Shown piece after piece: positions 51,242 to 61,045 of a DNA stretch of 64,000 nucleotides. Every line of letters starts with the position of its first letter. Position 1 is the first letter of the stretch. Origin of the DNA: an uncultured Selenomonadales bacterium. GTDB lineage: Bacteria > Bacillota > Negativicutes > Selenomonadales > Selenomonadaceae. The position numbers were made by a program, and so were the translations under genes. The stretch is from NCBI GenBank assembly GCA_947307055.1, contig CAMZHX010000006.1, forward strand, positions 62,001-126,000, read 5' to 3'. The notes below the pieces were generated by a model, which worked only from the letters and a program-made list of their open reading frames with translations, was not told the origin of the DNA and did not search any database.

Positions 51242-51727
51242 ATGGAAATAGAAGGCAAAGTTTGGCGTTACGGCGACAACATCGACACCGACGTTATAAT
51301 CCCCGCGCGCTATCTCAACACGTTCGACCCGACCGAGTTGGCTAAACATTGCATGGTTGATATTGACGAAACTTTTGCCGCGAATGTCAAGGCAGGCGAC
51401 ATTATGGTTGGCGGGAAAAATTTCGGTTGCGGTTCGAGCCGCGAACATGCTCCGGTTGCAATCAAAGCGTCGGGGATTCCGGTCGTAATCGCGGCGAGTT
51501 TCGCGAGAATTTTTTATCGCAACGGAATCAATATTGGCTTACCGCTCCTTGAGATTGGCGACGACGTAGAAAAGATTCACGCCGACGACGTTTTGAAAAT
51601 CGACACGTCGACCGGCACTATTGAGAATTTGACGACGGGCGATATTTTCCACGCGCACCCGCTGCCAGGTTTTGTTCAGGAAATCGCCAACGCCGGCGGG
51701 CTCATAAATTATATCAAGACTAAGTAG
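51242..51727 (+). CDS. leuD: 3-isopropylmalate dehydratase small subunit
   Basis: [37 protein letters not shown]. Confidence 0.96.
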   Translation: MEIEGKVWRYGDNIDTDVIIPARYLNTFDPTELAKHCMVDIDETFAANVKAGDIMVGGKNFGCGSSREHAPVAIKASGIPVVIAASFARIFYRNGINIGLPLLEIGDDVEKIHADDVLKIDTSTGTIENLTTGDIFHAHPLPGFVQEIANAGGLINYIKTK

Positions 51728-51739
51728 GAGGTTTAAGCA

Positions 51740-52504
51740 ATGATAAAAGTTTTAGTGAACGGCGCGCTCGGCAGAATGGGTCGCACAGTCGTAGCAGCAG
51801 TCAAAGCCGATGCTGATTTGGAATTGGTCGGAATGGTCGACGCTTTTGCGGGCGAAGTCGACGGCATGAAGGTCGAAACGAATCTTGATGCCGCGTTGAA
51901 AAAATTTTCGCCAGAAGTTATGGTTGACTTCACGCGCCCCGATGTCGTTTTCCAAAATGTGCTGACCGCGTTGGCAAATAAAGTTTCGCCGGTCGTGGGC
52001 ACGACGGGTTTGAGCGACGACGCTAAGGAAAAAATTCGCGAGGCCGCAGAAAAAAATCAGACGCCCGCATTTATCGCGCCGAATTTTGCATTGGGAGCGG
52101 TGCTCATGATGTTGACCGCGCAGAAAATTGCAAAGTACATGCCCGACGTTGAGATAATCGAACTGCACCACGATAAAAAATTAGACGCGCCGTCCGGTAC
52201 CGCCGAGCTGACTGCCAAAATGATTGCTGAAGTTCGCCCGTCTCACAAGCAAGGGCACCCCGAAGAAGTCGAAAACCTTCCGCACGTTCGCGGCGCAGAT
52301 TTCGACGGCATAAAAATTCACAGCGTCAGATTGCCTGGTTACGTCGCTCATCAGGAAGTTATTTTTGGCGGGCTAGGTCAGACTTTGACGATTCGTCACG
52401 ACTCGACGGGCAGAGATTCTTTTATGCCTGGCGTGGTGTTGGCTTGCAAAAAAGTTCGCAACCTGCGCGGCTTGACGATTGGTCTTGATAAACTCTTGGA
52501 CTAA
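51740..52504 (+). CDS. dapB: 4-hydroxy-tetrahydrodipicolinate reductase
   Basis: IKVLVNGALGRMGRTVVAAV; ELHHDKKLDAPSGTA. Confidence 0.97.
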   Translation: MIKVLVNGALGRMGRTVVAAVKADADLELVGMVDAFAGEVDGMKVETNLDAALKKFSPEVMVDFTRPDVVFQNVLTALANKVSPVVGTTGLSDDAKEKIREAAEKNQTPAFIAPNFALGAVLMMLTAQKIAKYMPDVEIIELHHDKKLDAPSGTAELTAKMIAEVRPSHKQGHPEEVENLPHVRGADFDGIKIHSVRLPGYVAHQEVIFGGLGQTLTIRHDSTGRDSFMPGVVLACKKVRNLRGLTIGLDKLLD

Positions 52505-52516
52505 GGAGCGGGTGTC

Positions 52517-53119
52517 ATGAAAAAATTTTTGGCGATAATCATCTTTTCCCTTATCCTTTGTCCCTTGTCCCTTTCATGTGGCAGTTCTGCAGAGAAAACT
52601 CCGCCCGCGCCCGAAAAATCTTCCGAGCAATGCGCAATGCCCGCCGATAAAATTTTGGTCGCCTACTTCTCCTGCACCGGCAATACCAAAAACGCCGCTA
52701 TGGAAGTCGCCGAGCTTCTCAACGCGGAAACTTTTGAAATTGTGCCGACTCAACCCTACACGACCGCCGATTTGGATTACAACGTCGAGGACTGCCGCGC
52801 CAATCTTGAACAAAAAGATTCAGCCGCTCGACCCGCCATTAAAAACAAAATTGAGAATTTCGCGCAGTATAAAACGATTGTGATAGCTTATCCGATTTGG
52901 TGGGGAGCCGAGCCACGCATTATTGACACGTTCATTGAGAGCTACGACTTCGCGGGCAAAGTTATTGTTCCCGTATGCACTTCGGGCGGCAGCGAGATTG
53001 AAGCTAGCGTGATAAATTTGCGCGACATGTGCAAAGGTGCCGACGTTAGAGACGGCAAGCGGCTCGGAATTATTTCAAAGGACGAAGTTAAAGCCTGGCT
53101 TGATTCCCTTAAACTATGA
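52517..53119 (+). CDS. Flavodoxin-like lipoprotein
   Basis: Lipobox LSLSCGSS; KILVAYFSCTGNTKNAA; YPIWWGAEPRIIDTFIES. Confidence 0.88.
   Translation: MKKFLAIIIFSLILCPLSLSCGSSAEKTPPAPEKSSEQCAMPADKILVAYFSCTGNTKNAAMEVAELLNAETFEIVPTQPYTTADLDYNVEDCRANLEQKDSAARPAIKNKIENFAQYKTIVIAYPIWWGAEPRIIDTFIESYDFAGKVIVPVCTSGGSEIEASVINLRDMCKGADVRDGKRLGIISKDEVKAWLDSLKL
52543..52576. repeat. Heptanucleotide-periodic CCCTTGT tract inside a signal-peptide coding region
   Basis: cttttcccttatcctttgtcccttgtccctttc. Confidence 0.6.
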
Positions 53120-53781
53120 GAAATTTTTTGGTCGACGTAATTTTAATTGTGTTGTTCGTAGCGGAGTTGAGTTTTCATCATCTGCCGAAAGTTTTGCACG
53201 AAATTTTAGGCTTGGCGATGTTTGCGCTGATAATTTTCCACGTCGCGATAAATTTCCGGCGGGGCATATCGCTCGCAAAAAAAATCACCCCGCGAAAATT
53301 TTTCTTCTTGGAAGTGGACGTGGCTTTATTATTGATAGCGGCGTTAATCTTCGTGACGGGCGTCTGCATGTCGAATCATCTTTTCCCGAACGTCGCAAGC
53401 TCGGCATTGCGCCACAGTATGACGCTTCATCAATTACACGTCTCCGCGCCCTACGCCATGATGATTTTAATCGGAATGCATTTGGGCTTTCATTGGCGCG
53501 AGTTCTGGCAGAGATTCTTAAACTTATTCGGGCTGACGGAATTTTATCAGCGGCGCAAGGAATTTTTCTACACAGCGGCGGCAATCTTATCGCTAATCGG
53601 CGTTGCGGGATTTTTTCTGAATCGGCTAGCGGCGCGGCTCACGATGAAACACATTTTCTCGACGCCCGCGACTGATTTACCCGCCGCAATTTTTATGTTG
53701 CTGATAGTTGGGGGCATAGCGTTTTTCGCAGTGGTCAATGTTTTCCTCGACCGAAAATTTTTGACAAAGGAGCGTAATTGA
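53116..53781 (+). CDS. DUF4405-like (cytochrome b-like) membrane protein
   Basis: Multiple TM; HEILGLAMFALIIFHVAINF and LHQLHVSAPYAMMILIGMHLGFHW with conserved His. Confidence 0.65.
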   Translation: MRNFLVDVILIVLFVAELSFHHLPKVLHEILGLAMFALIIFHVAINFRRGISLAKKITPRKFFFLEVDVALLLIAALIFVTGVCMSNHLFPNVASSALRHSMTLHQLHVSAPYAMMILIGMHLGFHWREFWQRFLNLFGLTEFYQRRKEFFYTAAAILSLIGVAGFFLNRLAARLTMKHIFSTPATDLPAAIFMLLIVGGIAFFAVVNVFLDRKFLTKERN

Positions 53782-54726
53782 GTGGAAGCAAAAATCATAC
53801 AGGGAATGCTTTTGGGCTTAGCGACGGCTGATGCGTTGGGAGTGCCGGTCGAATTTGAATCGCGCATGACTTTGAGAAGCGAGCCCGTTATAAATATGCG
53901 CAGTGGCGGCTCGTGGGGACAAGAGGCCGGCACTTGGTCGGACGATACGAGCTTGACGATTGCGGCTATGGAAAGTATTTCGCGGCGCAAGGTGATTGAC
54001 TATCGCGACGTTATGGAAAATTTTTTGAAGTGGTACGAGCGCGACGCCTTCACCGCGACGGGCGAACGCTTCGACATTGGCAACACGACCCGCGCGGCTA
54101 TCGTCCGATTTTCTAGGAAACTTTTGCCGCCGGTCAAATGCGGTGCGACCGAAGAAAATTCCAATGGAAACGGCTCCTTGATGAGGATTTTGCCCGCGAC
54201 GTTTTATCTTTACGCGACGGGCGGTGGGCAACTCAATGCCGACGCGCTCAAAATTATTCACGAGTTCTCCGCGCTGACTCACGGGCATATTGTCAGTCAA
54301 ATGGCTTGCGGGATTTATTCGCTGATTGCCGCGCAGATTCTCAACAGGAAAAATTTATCTGAAGCTTTCGCGCTTGGCATGGTCGACGCGCAAAAATTTT
54401 ACGGCAACGACGATACATTTAAAAAGTTCTCGCGGCTGTGCGACGAAAATTTTGCCGCGCTCCCCGAAGAAAAAATTTTAAGTTCAGGCTACGTCCTCGA
54501 CACTTTAGAGGCGGCTCTGTGGTGTCTACTCAATACTGACAATTATAAATCGCTCGCGCTAAAGGCCGTAAATTTGGGCGGCGATACTGATACGGTTGGC
54601 GCGGTGGCGGGTGGACTTGCTGGAATTTACTACGGCGCGGAATCAATCCCGACTGAATGGCTCGCGACTTTGAAGCGGCGCGATTACCTCGAAAAAATTG
54701 CTGAAGACTTCGCCGCCGTCCTATAA
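53782..54726 (+). CDS. ADP-ribosylglycohydrolase (DraG family)
   Basis: MLLGLATADALGVPVEF; TWSDDTSLTIAAM; GGDTDTVGAVAGGLAGIYYG. Confidence 0.93.
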   Translation: MEAKIIQGMLLGLATADALGVPVEFESRMTLRSEPVINMRSGGSWGQEAGTWSDDTSLTIAAMESISRRKVIDYRDVMENFLKWYERDAFTATGERFDIGNTTRAAIVRFSRKLLPPVKCGATEENSNGNGSLMRILPATFYLYATGGGQLNADALKIIHEFSALTHGHIVSQMACGIYSLIAAQILNRKNLSEAFALGMVDAQKFYGNDDTFKKFSRLCDENFAALPEEKILSSGYVLDTLEAALWCLLNTDNYKSLALKAVNLGGDTDTVGAVAGGLAGIYYGAESIPTEWLATLKRRDYLEKIAEDFAAVL

Positions 54727-54737
54727 AAAAATTTTAG

Positions 54738-54766
54738 CCCCGACAAATGCCGAGGCTTTTTTATTT
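54738..54766 (+). terminator. Rho-independent terminator
   Basis: agccccgac-aaat-gccgaggcttttttattt. Confidence 0.65.
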
Positions 54767-54789
54767 ATTTATGAATCTGTTATCGGTTT

Positions 54790-54866
54790 TGGTCGGAGCA
54801 ACAGGATTTGAACCTGCGACCCCCTCGTCCCAAGCGAGGTGCGCTACCGGCCTGCGCTATGCCCCG
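54790..54866 (-). tRNA. tRNA-Pro (anticodon TGG)
   Basis: Reverse complement CGGGGCATAGCGCAGGCCGGTAGCGCACCTCGCTTGGGACGAGGGGGTCGCAGGTTCAAATCCTGTTGCTCCGACCA: cloverleaf, GGTTCAAATCC T-arm, encoded CCA. Confidence 0.95.
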
Positions 54867-54878
54867 ACGCCGAAAATT

Positions 54879-55367
54879 TTACACAATCGCCGCCGCCATG
54901 TCAAGGAGCGATTTATTCATAAGGGTCAAGGTAACGTCTAGGTCGCTTTGAAAATCTTTAATGGCGCGGACGGCAACTTTAAGCGCGTCGCTAGGAGGAT
55001 AGCCGTAAATGCCGCTTGAAATGAGCGGGAAGGCGATACTTTTCAAATTATTTTCGGCGGCAAGTTTCAAGCTGTTTATGTAGCAGTTGCGCAGGAGATT
55101 TTCTTCGCCGAACTGCCCGCCCTGATAAATTGGTCCTGCCGTATGGATAATAAATTTCGCGGGCAAATTGAAGCCGGGCGTTATGACGGCCTCGCCCGTT
55201 TGAATCGGCGCAAGTTTATTGCAAGCCGCTTGAAGTTCGCGATAACCTGCCGCACGGAAGATTGCGCCGCACACGCCGCCGCCCGCTAAAAGTTGAGTGT
55301 TCGCCGCGTTGACTATCGCATCGACTTTCAAAGTCGTGATGTCCGCGTTCAAAAATTTAAGCGTCAT
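54879..55367 (-). CDS. Macrodomain protein (O-acetyl-ADP-ribose deacetylase-like)
   Basis: DITTLKVDAIVNAANTQLLAGGGVCGAIF; PLISSGIYGYPPSDALKVA. Confidence 0.94.
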   Translation of the reverse strand: MTLKFLNADITTLKVDAIVNAANTQLLAGGGVCGAIFRAAGYRELQAACNKLAPIQTGEAVITPGFNLPAKFIIHTAGPIYQGGQFGEENLLRNCYINSLKLAAENNLKSIAFPLISSGIYGYPPSDALKVAVRAIKDFQSDLDVTLTLMNKSLLDMAAAIV

Positions 55368-55383
55368 AAAAATCCTTCCTATC

Positions 55384-55409
55384 ATTCCTAACTCCTAATT
55401 CCTAATTGC
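55384..55409. repeat. CTAATTC heptanucleotide repeat at the uvrA stop
   Basis: attcctaactcctaattcctaattgc; encodes the UvrA tail QLGIRS*. Confidence 0.8.
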
Positions 55410-57904
55410 TTTTTCAACGCTTGACCGGTGTAGGAATTTTCGACGCAAGCGACTTCTTCAGGCGTGCCGCATGCGACAATTTCTCCGCCCTTATCGCCGC
55501 CGTCGGGTCCCAAGTCGATAATGTAATCGGCGCACTTTATCACGTCGAGATTGTGTTCAATGATAATGACGGTATCGCCGCGCCCGACAAGTCGCTGAAT
55601 CACTTCAATTAATTTTTTCACGTCGTCGAAGTGCAAACCGGTCGTCGGCTCGTCCATAATATAAATATTCGCCGCCCTGCCCAAAGGTCGCGCCAATTCG
55701 TAGGCAAGTTTGACGCGTTGAGCCTCGCCGCCGCTAAAAGTATTCGCGCTCTGTCCGAGTTCGATATAACCTAAGCCGACATCGTGCAGGACTTGCAACA
55801 TGCGCTTAATCGCCGGCACGTTCTCGAAAAATTCCAAAGCCTCGTCGACCGGCATGTTCAACACGTCGGAAATATTTTTGCCCTTGTATTTGACTTCCAA
55901 AGTCTCGGCGTTAAAGCGCGTCCCCTTGCACACGTCGCAAGTAACGTAGACATCGGGCAGGAAATTCATCGGGATTTTCAAAACGCCATTACCGCCGCAA
56001 CTTTCGCAACGCCCGCCCTTGACATTGAAACTGAATCGCCCCGCCTTGTAGCCGCGCATTTTCGCGCCGGTTGTCTCGGCGAAAAGTTTCCGGATATGGT
56101 CGGCGACGCCCGTATAAGTCGCAATGTTTGAACGCGGCGTCCTGCCAATCGGATCCTGGTCAATCATCGTGACTTTATCAATCGCCAACTCCGCCAAGTT
56201 GCCGTTGCTCTTGAGATTTTTGAAGCAAGGGTAAATGACTTCCTCGACGAGCGTAGACTTGCCCGAACCCGATACGCCCGTTATCACCGTCAAAATTTCG
56301 GTGTGAATCTTGACGGACGGGATTTTCAAATTGTTGACGGGCGGGCAGATAATTTCTATCGTGTGCCAAGCTTCCCTACGAGTTTCGGGCACGGGGATAA
56401 TTTTTCTGCCGCTCAAGTAGTCGCCGGTCAGAGAATTTTTTTCGGAGGCGATTTCGTCAGCAGTGCCTTGCGCGATGACTTCGCCGCCCTCCTTACCTGC
56501 GCCGCGTCCCATGTCGACAATTTCATCAGCGGCGCGGATAGTTTCTTCGTCGTGCTCGACAACGATTAGCGTATTGCCCAAGTCGCGTAGATTTTTCAAG
56601 GTCGCCAAAAGTTTTTGATTATCGTGCTGGTGAAGTCCGATTGAGGGTTCGTCGAGGACGTAGAGGACGCCGGTAAGAGCCGAGCCGATTTGCGTTGCCA
56701 ATCTGATTCTTTGAGACTCGCCGCCAGAAAGCGTCGCGGATTTCCTCGACAAACTCAAATAATCCAAACCGACGTCGCATAAAAATTTAAGCCGCGCATT
56801 GATTTCCTTGAGAACCTGCGCGGAAATTTTTTTATCAGTGTCATCGAGTTCGAGCGCGGCGAAAAATTCTTTGCAAGCGTCGACCGACATATCAACGACC
56901 TGCGCGATATTTTTTTCGCCAACCGTCACGCTCAAAGCTTCGGGATTTAATCTGTGACCGTGACAGGCAGGACAAACGTCTTCGGGCAAATCGGTATTTT
57001 TGAACTCGTGGACGGCCAGCATCCATTCGTACATCGTCGACCAGTCGCGCACGTCGAAAACTTTGCCGAGCCCATTGCAAGTTTTGCAAGCACCCTTCGG
57101 ACTGTTGAATGAAAAAAGTTGCGGCGTAATATCAGGCAGACTTATCCCGCAATCGACGCAAGCATTTTTCTCGCTGAACGTCAAAGTTTTTTCGTCGGTC
57201 TCTACAAAGACAATCCCGTTGCCGAATCTCAACGCCGTCTCCAAAGAATCGGCTAGGCGCGACCTTATATCGCCGCGATTAACCAACCTGTCGACAATCA
57301 AATCAATGGAATGTTTTTTAGTTTTGGCGAGGGAAATTTCTTCGTCTAGCTCGCGAATTATTCCGTCGACCTTGACGCGCACAAAACCTGCCGCGCTAAG
57401 TTTCTCGAAAATATCTTTGTGAGTGCCTTTTTTCTGATTGACAATCGGCGCGAGCAGACTAAAGCGCGTACCTTCGGGCAAGCTCAAAATCTGCGCTAAG
57501 ATTTGGTCGACGCTCTGACTTTGGACGGGCTTGCCGCATTTCGGACAATGAGGCTTCCCAATTCGCGCAAACAAAAGCCGCAAGTAGTCATAAATCTCTG
57601 TGACGGTGCCGACGGTCGAGCGCGGATTATTATTTGTCGTCTTCTGATTGATAGCTATTGCCGGACTCAAACCCTCAATCAATTCAACGTCGGGCTTATC
57701 TGGCAGTCCGAGAAATTGTCGGGCGTAACTCGACAGCGATTCCATATAACGGCGTTGCCCTTCGGCGTAAATGGTATCGAAGGCGAGCGAACTTTTACCG
57801 CTACCAGATACGCCCGTTATCACAACGAATTTATCGCGCGGAATCTCGACGCTGATATTTTTCAAATTGTGAACGCGTGCGCCGCGAATTTTTATCGAAT
57901 CCAA
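55388..57904 (-). CDS. uvrA: Excinuclease ABC subunit A
   Basis: [39 protein letters not shown]; two ABC ATPase units with Zn-finger CxxC motifs. Confidence 0.98.
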   Translation of the reverse strand: MDSIKIRGARVHNLKNISVEIPRDKFVVITGVSGSGKSSLAFDTIYAEGQRRYMESLSSYARQFLGLPDKPDVELIEGLSPAIAINQKTTNNNPRSTVGTVTEIYDYLRLLFARIGKPHCPKCGKPVQSQSVDQILAQILSLPEGTRFSLLAPIVNQKKGTHKDIFEKLSAAGFVRVKVDGIIRELDEEISLAKTKKHSIDLIVDRLVNRGDIRSRLADSLETALRFGNGIVFVETDEKTLTFSEKNACVDCGISLPDITPQLFSFNSPKGACKTCNGLGKVFDVRDWSTMYEWMLAVHEFKNTDLPEDVCPACHGHRLNPEALSVTVGEKNIAQVVDMSVDACKEFFAALELDDTDKKISAQVLKEINARLKFLCDVGLDYLSLSRKSATLSGGESQRIRLATQIGSALTGVLYVLDEPSIGLHQHDNQKLLATLKNLRDLGNTLIVVEHDEETIRAADEIVDMGRGAGKEGGEVIAQGTADEIASEKNSLTGDYLSGRKIIPVPETRREAWHTIEIICPPVNNLKIPSVKIHTEILTVITGVSGSGKSTLVEEVIYPCFKNLKSNGNLAELAIDKVTMIDQDPIGRTPRSNIATYTGVADHIRKLFAETTGAKMRGYKAGRFSFNVKGGRCESCGGNGVLKIPMNFLPDVYVTCDVCKGTRFNAETLEVKYKGKNISDVLNMPVDEALEFFENVPAIKRMLQVLHDVGLGYIELGQSANTFSGGEAQRVKLAYELARPLGRAANIYIMDEPTTGLHFDDVKKLIEVIQRLVGRGDTVIIIEHNLDVIKCADYIIDLGPDGGDKGGEIVACGTPEEVACVENSYTGQALKKQLGIRS

Positions 57905-58030
57905 AATTTCACCTCAGAAATGATAGTGTTTTTAATCCTACAACGCCTGCGCTTTGCTGTCAAGGAAGGCTAAGGTTGTTCCTTTTAAAGTCTTGACGGT
58001 TCGCGCTTTACCGAATAAAATGGTTTTATT

Positions 58031-61000
58031 ATGGAAAGGAGCGATTATATGAATTTGAAAATCGGCGAAGAACTTAACGGTTTCCGCTTGAAAAATTCCT
58101 CCGAAGTCGCGGAGCTGGGCGCGAACACTTACGAATTTGAACACATAAAGACCGGCGCGAAACTTTTCTACGTCGCGGCAGATGACGACAACAAAGTTTT
58201 TTATATCGGATTCCGCACGCCGCCTAAAGATGATACGGGCGTCGCTCATATCGTTGAACACTCGGTTTTATGCGGCTCGAAAAAATATCCGCTCAAGGAG
58301 CCGTTCGTCGAACTCGTCAAGGGTTCGCTGAATACCTTTCTGAACGCGATGACTTATCCCGATAAAACCGTTTACCCCGTCGCGAGCCGTAACGCTAAAG
58401 ATTTCCGCAACTTGCAGGACGTTTACCTTGACGCGGTTTTTAATCCGTCGATGCTCACTACGCCTGAAATTTTAATGCAAGAGGGCTGGCACTACGAAGT
58501 AATTAGGAATGCGCAATGCGTAATGCGTAATGAAAAGAAAGATGAAAGTAATAATTACGAATTACGCACTGCGAATTACGAATTGCAATACAGCGGCGTC
58601 GTCTATAACGAGATGAAAGGCGCGTTGTCTTCGCCCGACGACATTTTAACTCGCAACCTTCAACACGAAACTTTCCCGCAAAATTGCTACAGCTTTGAAT
58701 CGGGCGGCGACCCCGAAGCCATTCCCAACCTTACGCAGGAAATGTTTATCGCCTTCCACCAAAAATTTTATCACCCGTCGAATAGTTTCATATATCTTTA
58801 TGGCGACGTGGACATTGCCGAGCAGTTGGAATATCTCGACCGCGAATATCTTTCTGCCTTCGACAAAATCAAAGTTGATTCGGAAATTTCATTGCAACCG
58901 ACCTTCGCCGAGATGAAGCGCGTTGATGAAGTTTATCCGGTTGGCGAGGAGGAATCCGACAGCGAAAAAACTTTCCTTGCAATAAATTTTGTTGTTGGCA
59001 ACGTCGATGACACGCTGAACAATTTGGGCTTAGGGATTTTAAGTCACGCGCTGTTTAGCAGTCCTGCCGCGCCCGTCCGCAAAGCTCTGATTGATTCGGG
59101 CTTGGGCAAAGATGTTGACGTTAGCTTGGAAGACGATTTGCGCCAGCCGACTTTTACTATCACGCTCAACGGCTCTGAAAAAAATCGCGTCGATAAATTT
59201 TACGACCTCCTCAACGCTGAACTTCAAAAGCTCGTTGACAATGGCATTGATAAAACTTTGCTACAGGCGTCGATAAATTTAATGGAGTTCAGATTGCGCG
59301 AGGCTGACTTCGGACTTGCGCCAAAGGGTTTGATTTACGGCTTGCGGCTTTTCAAAACGTGGCTTTACGGCGGCGACCCCAATGCTTATCTGCGCTACGA
59401 AGACGACCTCGCAAAAATTAAGCGTGGGCTTGATGAAAATTATTTTGAAGGGCTGATTCAGAAATATTTCCTTGACAATCCGCACAAAGTTTTGATGACG
59501 CTCGCGCCCGATAAAAATTTCGCTAAGCAACGCGATGCCGCGCAAGCTCAAAAGCTCGCCGAGATTAAAGCGCAGTTGACCCCCGCGCAGATTCAAGACA
59601 TTATCGACACGACGCAGAAATTAAAAATCCGCCAGCAAACGCCCGATTCACCCGAAGCCCTCAAGACAATTCCAATCCTCAAGCGCGAAGACCTCAAGAA
59701 GGAGCCCGAACATTTGCCGTTGCAATTCCGCGACATGAGCGGCACGCGAATTCTTTTCAGCAACATCGACACGCACGGGATAATTTACCTAACCTTCTAC
59801 TTTGACGCGCTAAAAGTTCCGCAGGATAAACTTTGTCATGCCTACTTACTGACCGAACTTCTCGGCAACGTCGACACTAAAAAGCATTCCTATGAAGAAC
59901 TTGCAATCCTTACAAACTTGAATATTGGCGGCTTTAGTACGAATCTCCGCGCAGATTCCGAAAAAGATTTGCCGAATTCCTTCGCGCCGCGCATGAAAGT
60001 TATCGTCAAGGCGTTAGGCTCCAAGCTCGAAGAGATGACCGACATTCTCGCCGAAATTTTCAACGACACAGTTTTTGATAACAAAAAACGCCTGCGCGAA
60101 CTCGTCGAACAGGAACAGTTAACTTTTGAACTCAATCTTCAAAATATGGCATTGCAAATTGTTTCCGCGCAACTCGCCGCCTACCAGAACAAAGCCGGTG
60201 CTTATAATGCCGCCGCCCTCCTGCCCTATAACAAGTTCCTGAAAAATTTGCTCGCCGATTTCGATAATAATTTTGATGAGCTCGTCGCCGATTTAAAAGA
60301 CGTGTTCAATCGCCTTGTCAATCGCAACGGCTTGATTATCAGCATCACCGCGCCCGAAGAACTTTATAAAAAATTCTCGCCGCACCTCTACAAACTTTTG
60401 AGGAGCTTGACTGTCGACGAATACCAGCGCGAAAATTATTCCTTCCCGTGCAAGCCAAAGAACGAAGGCATTTACAGTCAAAGCCGCGTGCAATACGTCG
60501 GCAAGGGCGCGAACTTTATCGAGCTCGGCTACAAATACACCGGCGCGATGAGTATTCTTGAAACGATTTTGCGCTACGAATATCTTTGGACGAAAATCCG
60601 CGTGCAGGGCGGCGCGTATGGAGCCTTTGCGCATTTTGCTCGCAACGGCAATTTAGTTTTCAGCTCGTACCGCGACCCGAACCTCGCCAAAACTTTGGAG
60701 ACCTTCGACGGCACAGCCGATTTCCTGAAAAATTTCAACGTCTCTGACCGCGAAATGGATAAGTACATAATCGGCACGTTGAGCAAATCTGATAAGCCGT
60801 TGACGCCGTCGCTTAAAGGGCAAGTCGCCGCTGATTTATGCCTTAGGAATATCACTTACGCCGACCGCCAAAAATCTCGCAACGAAATTCTAACGGCGCA
60901 GCAGGAAGATATTTGCGCCTTATCGAAAATTATCGCCGACTGCATGAAGCAAAATTATCTTTGCGTCTTCGGCAACGAGGCAGTCATTAAGGAGAACGCT

Positions 61001-61036
61001 AAACTTTTCGGCGAAATCAAAGCGGCAACAGAGTAG
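58031..61036 (+). CDS. M16C-family metallopeptidase (presequence protease-like)
   Basis: GVAHIVEHSVLCGSKKYPLKEPF (HxxEH); SGVVYNEMKGALSSPDDIL. Confidence 0.93.
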   Translation: MERSDYMNLKIGEELNGFRLKNSSEVAELGANTYEFEHIKTGAKLFYVAADDDNKVFYIGFRTPPKDDTGVAHIVEHSVLCGSKKYPLKEPFVELVKGSLNTFLNAMTYPDKTVYPVASRNAKDFRNLQDVYLDAVFNPSMLTTPEILMQEGWHYEVIRNAQCVMRNEKKDESNNYELRTANYELQYSGVVYNEMKGALSSPDDILTRNLQHETFPQNCYSFESGGDPEAIPNLTQEMFIAFHQKFYHPSNSFIYLYGDVDIAEQLEYLDREYLSAFDKIKVDSEISLQPTFAEMKRVDEVYPVGEEESDSEKTFLAINFVVGNVDDTLNNLGLGILSHALFSSPAAPVRKALIDSGLGKDVDVSLEDDLRQPTFTITLNGSEKNRVDKFYDLLNAELQKLVDNGIDKTLLQASINLMEFRLREADFGLAPKGLIYGLRLFKTWLYGGDPNAYLRYEDDLAKIKRGLDENYFEGLIQKYFLDNPHKVLMTLAPDKNFAKQRDAAQAQKLAEIKAQLTPAQIQDIIDTTQKLKIRQQTPDSPEALKTIPILKREDLKKEPEHLPLQFRDMSGTRILFSNIDTHGIIYLTFYFDALKVPQDKLCHAYLLTELLGNVDTKKHSYEELAILTNLNIGGFSTNLRADSEKDLPNSFAPRMKVIVKALGSKLEEMTDILAEIFNDTVFDNKKRLRELVEQEQLTFELNLQNMALQIVSAQLAAYQNKAGAYNAAALLPYNKFLKNLLADFDNNFDELVADLKDVFNRLVNRNGLIISITAPEELYKKFSPHLYKLLRSLTVDEYQRENYSFPCKPKNEGIYSQSRVQYVGKGANFIELGYKYTGAMSILETILRYEYLWTKIRVQGGAYGAFAHFARNGNLVFSSYRDPNLAKTLETFDGTADFLKNFNVSDREMDKYIIGTLSKSDKPLTPSLKGQVAADLCLRNITYADRQKSRNEILTAQQEDICALSKIIADCMKQNYLCVFGNEAVIKENAKLFGEIKAATE
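58499..58586. repeat. 88-bp imperfect palindrome of heptanucleotide repeats inserted in frame in the M16C peptidase gene
   Basis: 34-nt arms gtaattaggaatgcgcaatgcgtaatgcgtaatg / aattacgaattacgcactgcgaattacgaattgc with a 20-nt loop; encodes VIRNAQCVMRNEKKDESNNYELRTANYELQ. Confidence 0.9.
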
Positions 61037-61045
61037 GTGATTTTA

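Noticed and set aside
54747-54941. ORF MPRLFYLFMNLLSVLVGATGFEPATPSSQARCATGLRYAPT...
   Set aside because: Antisense translation of tRNA-Pro (VGATGFEPATPSSQARCATGLRYAP is a well-known tRNA artefact).
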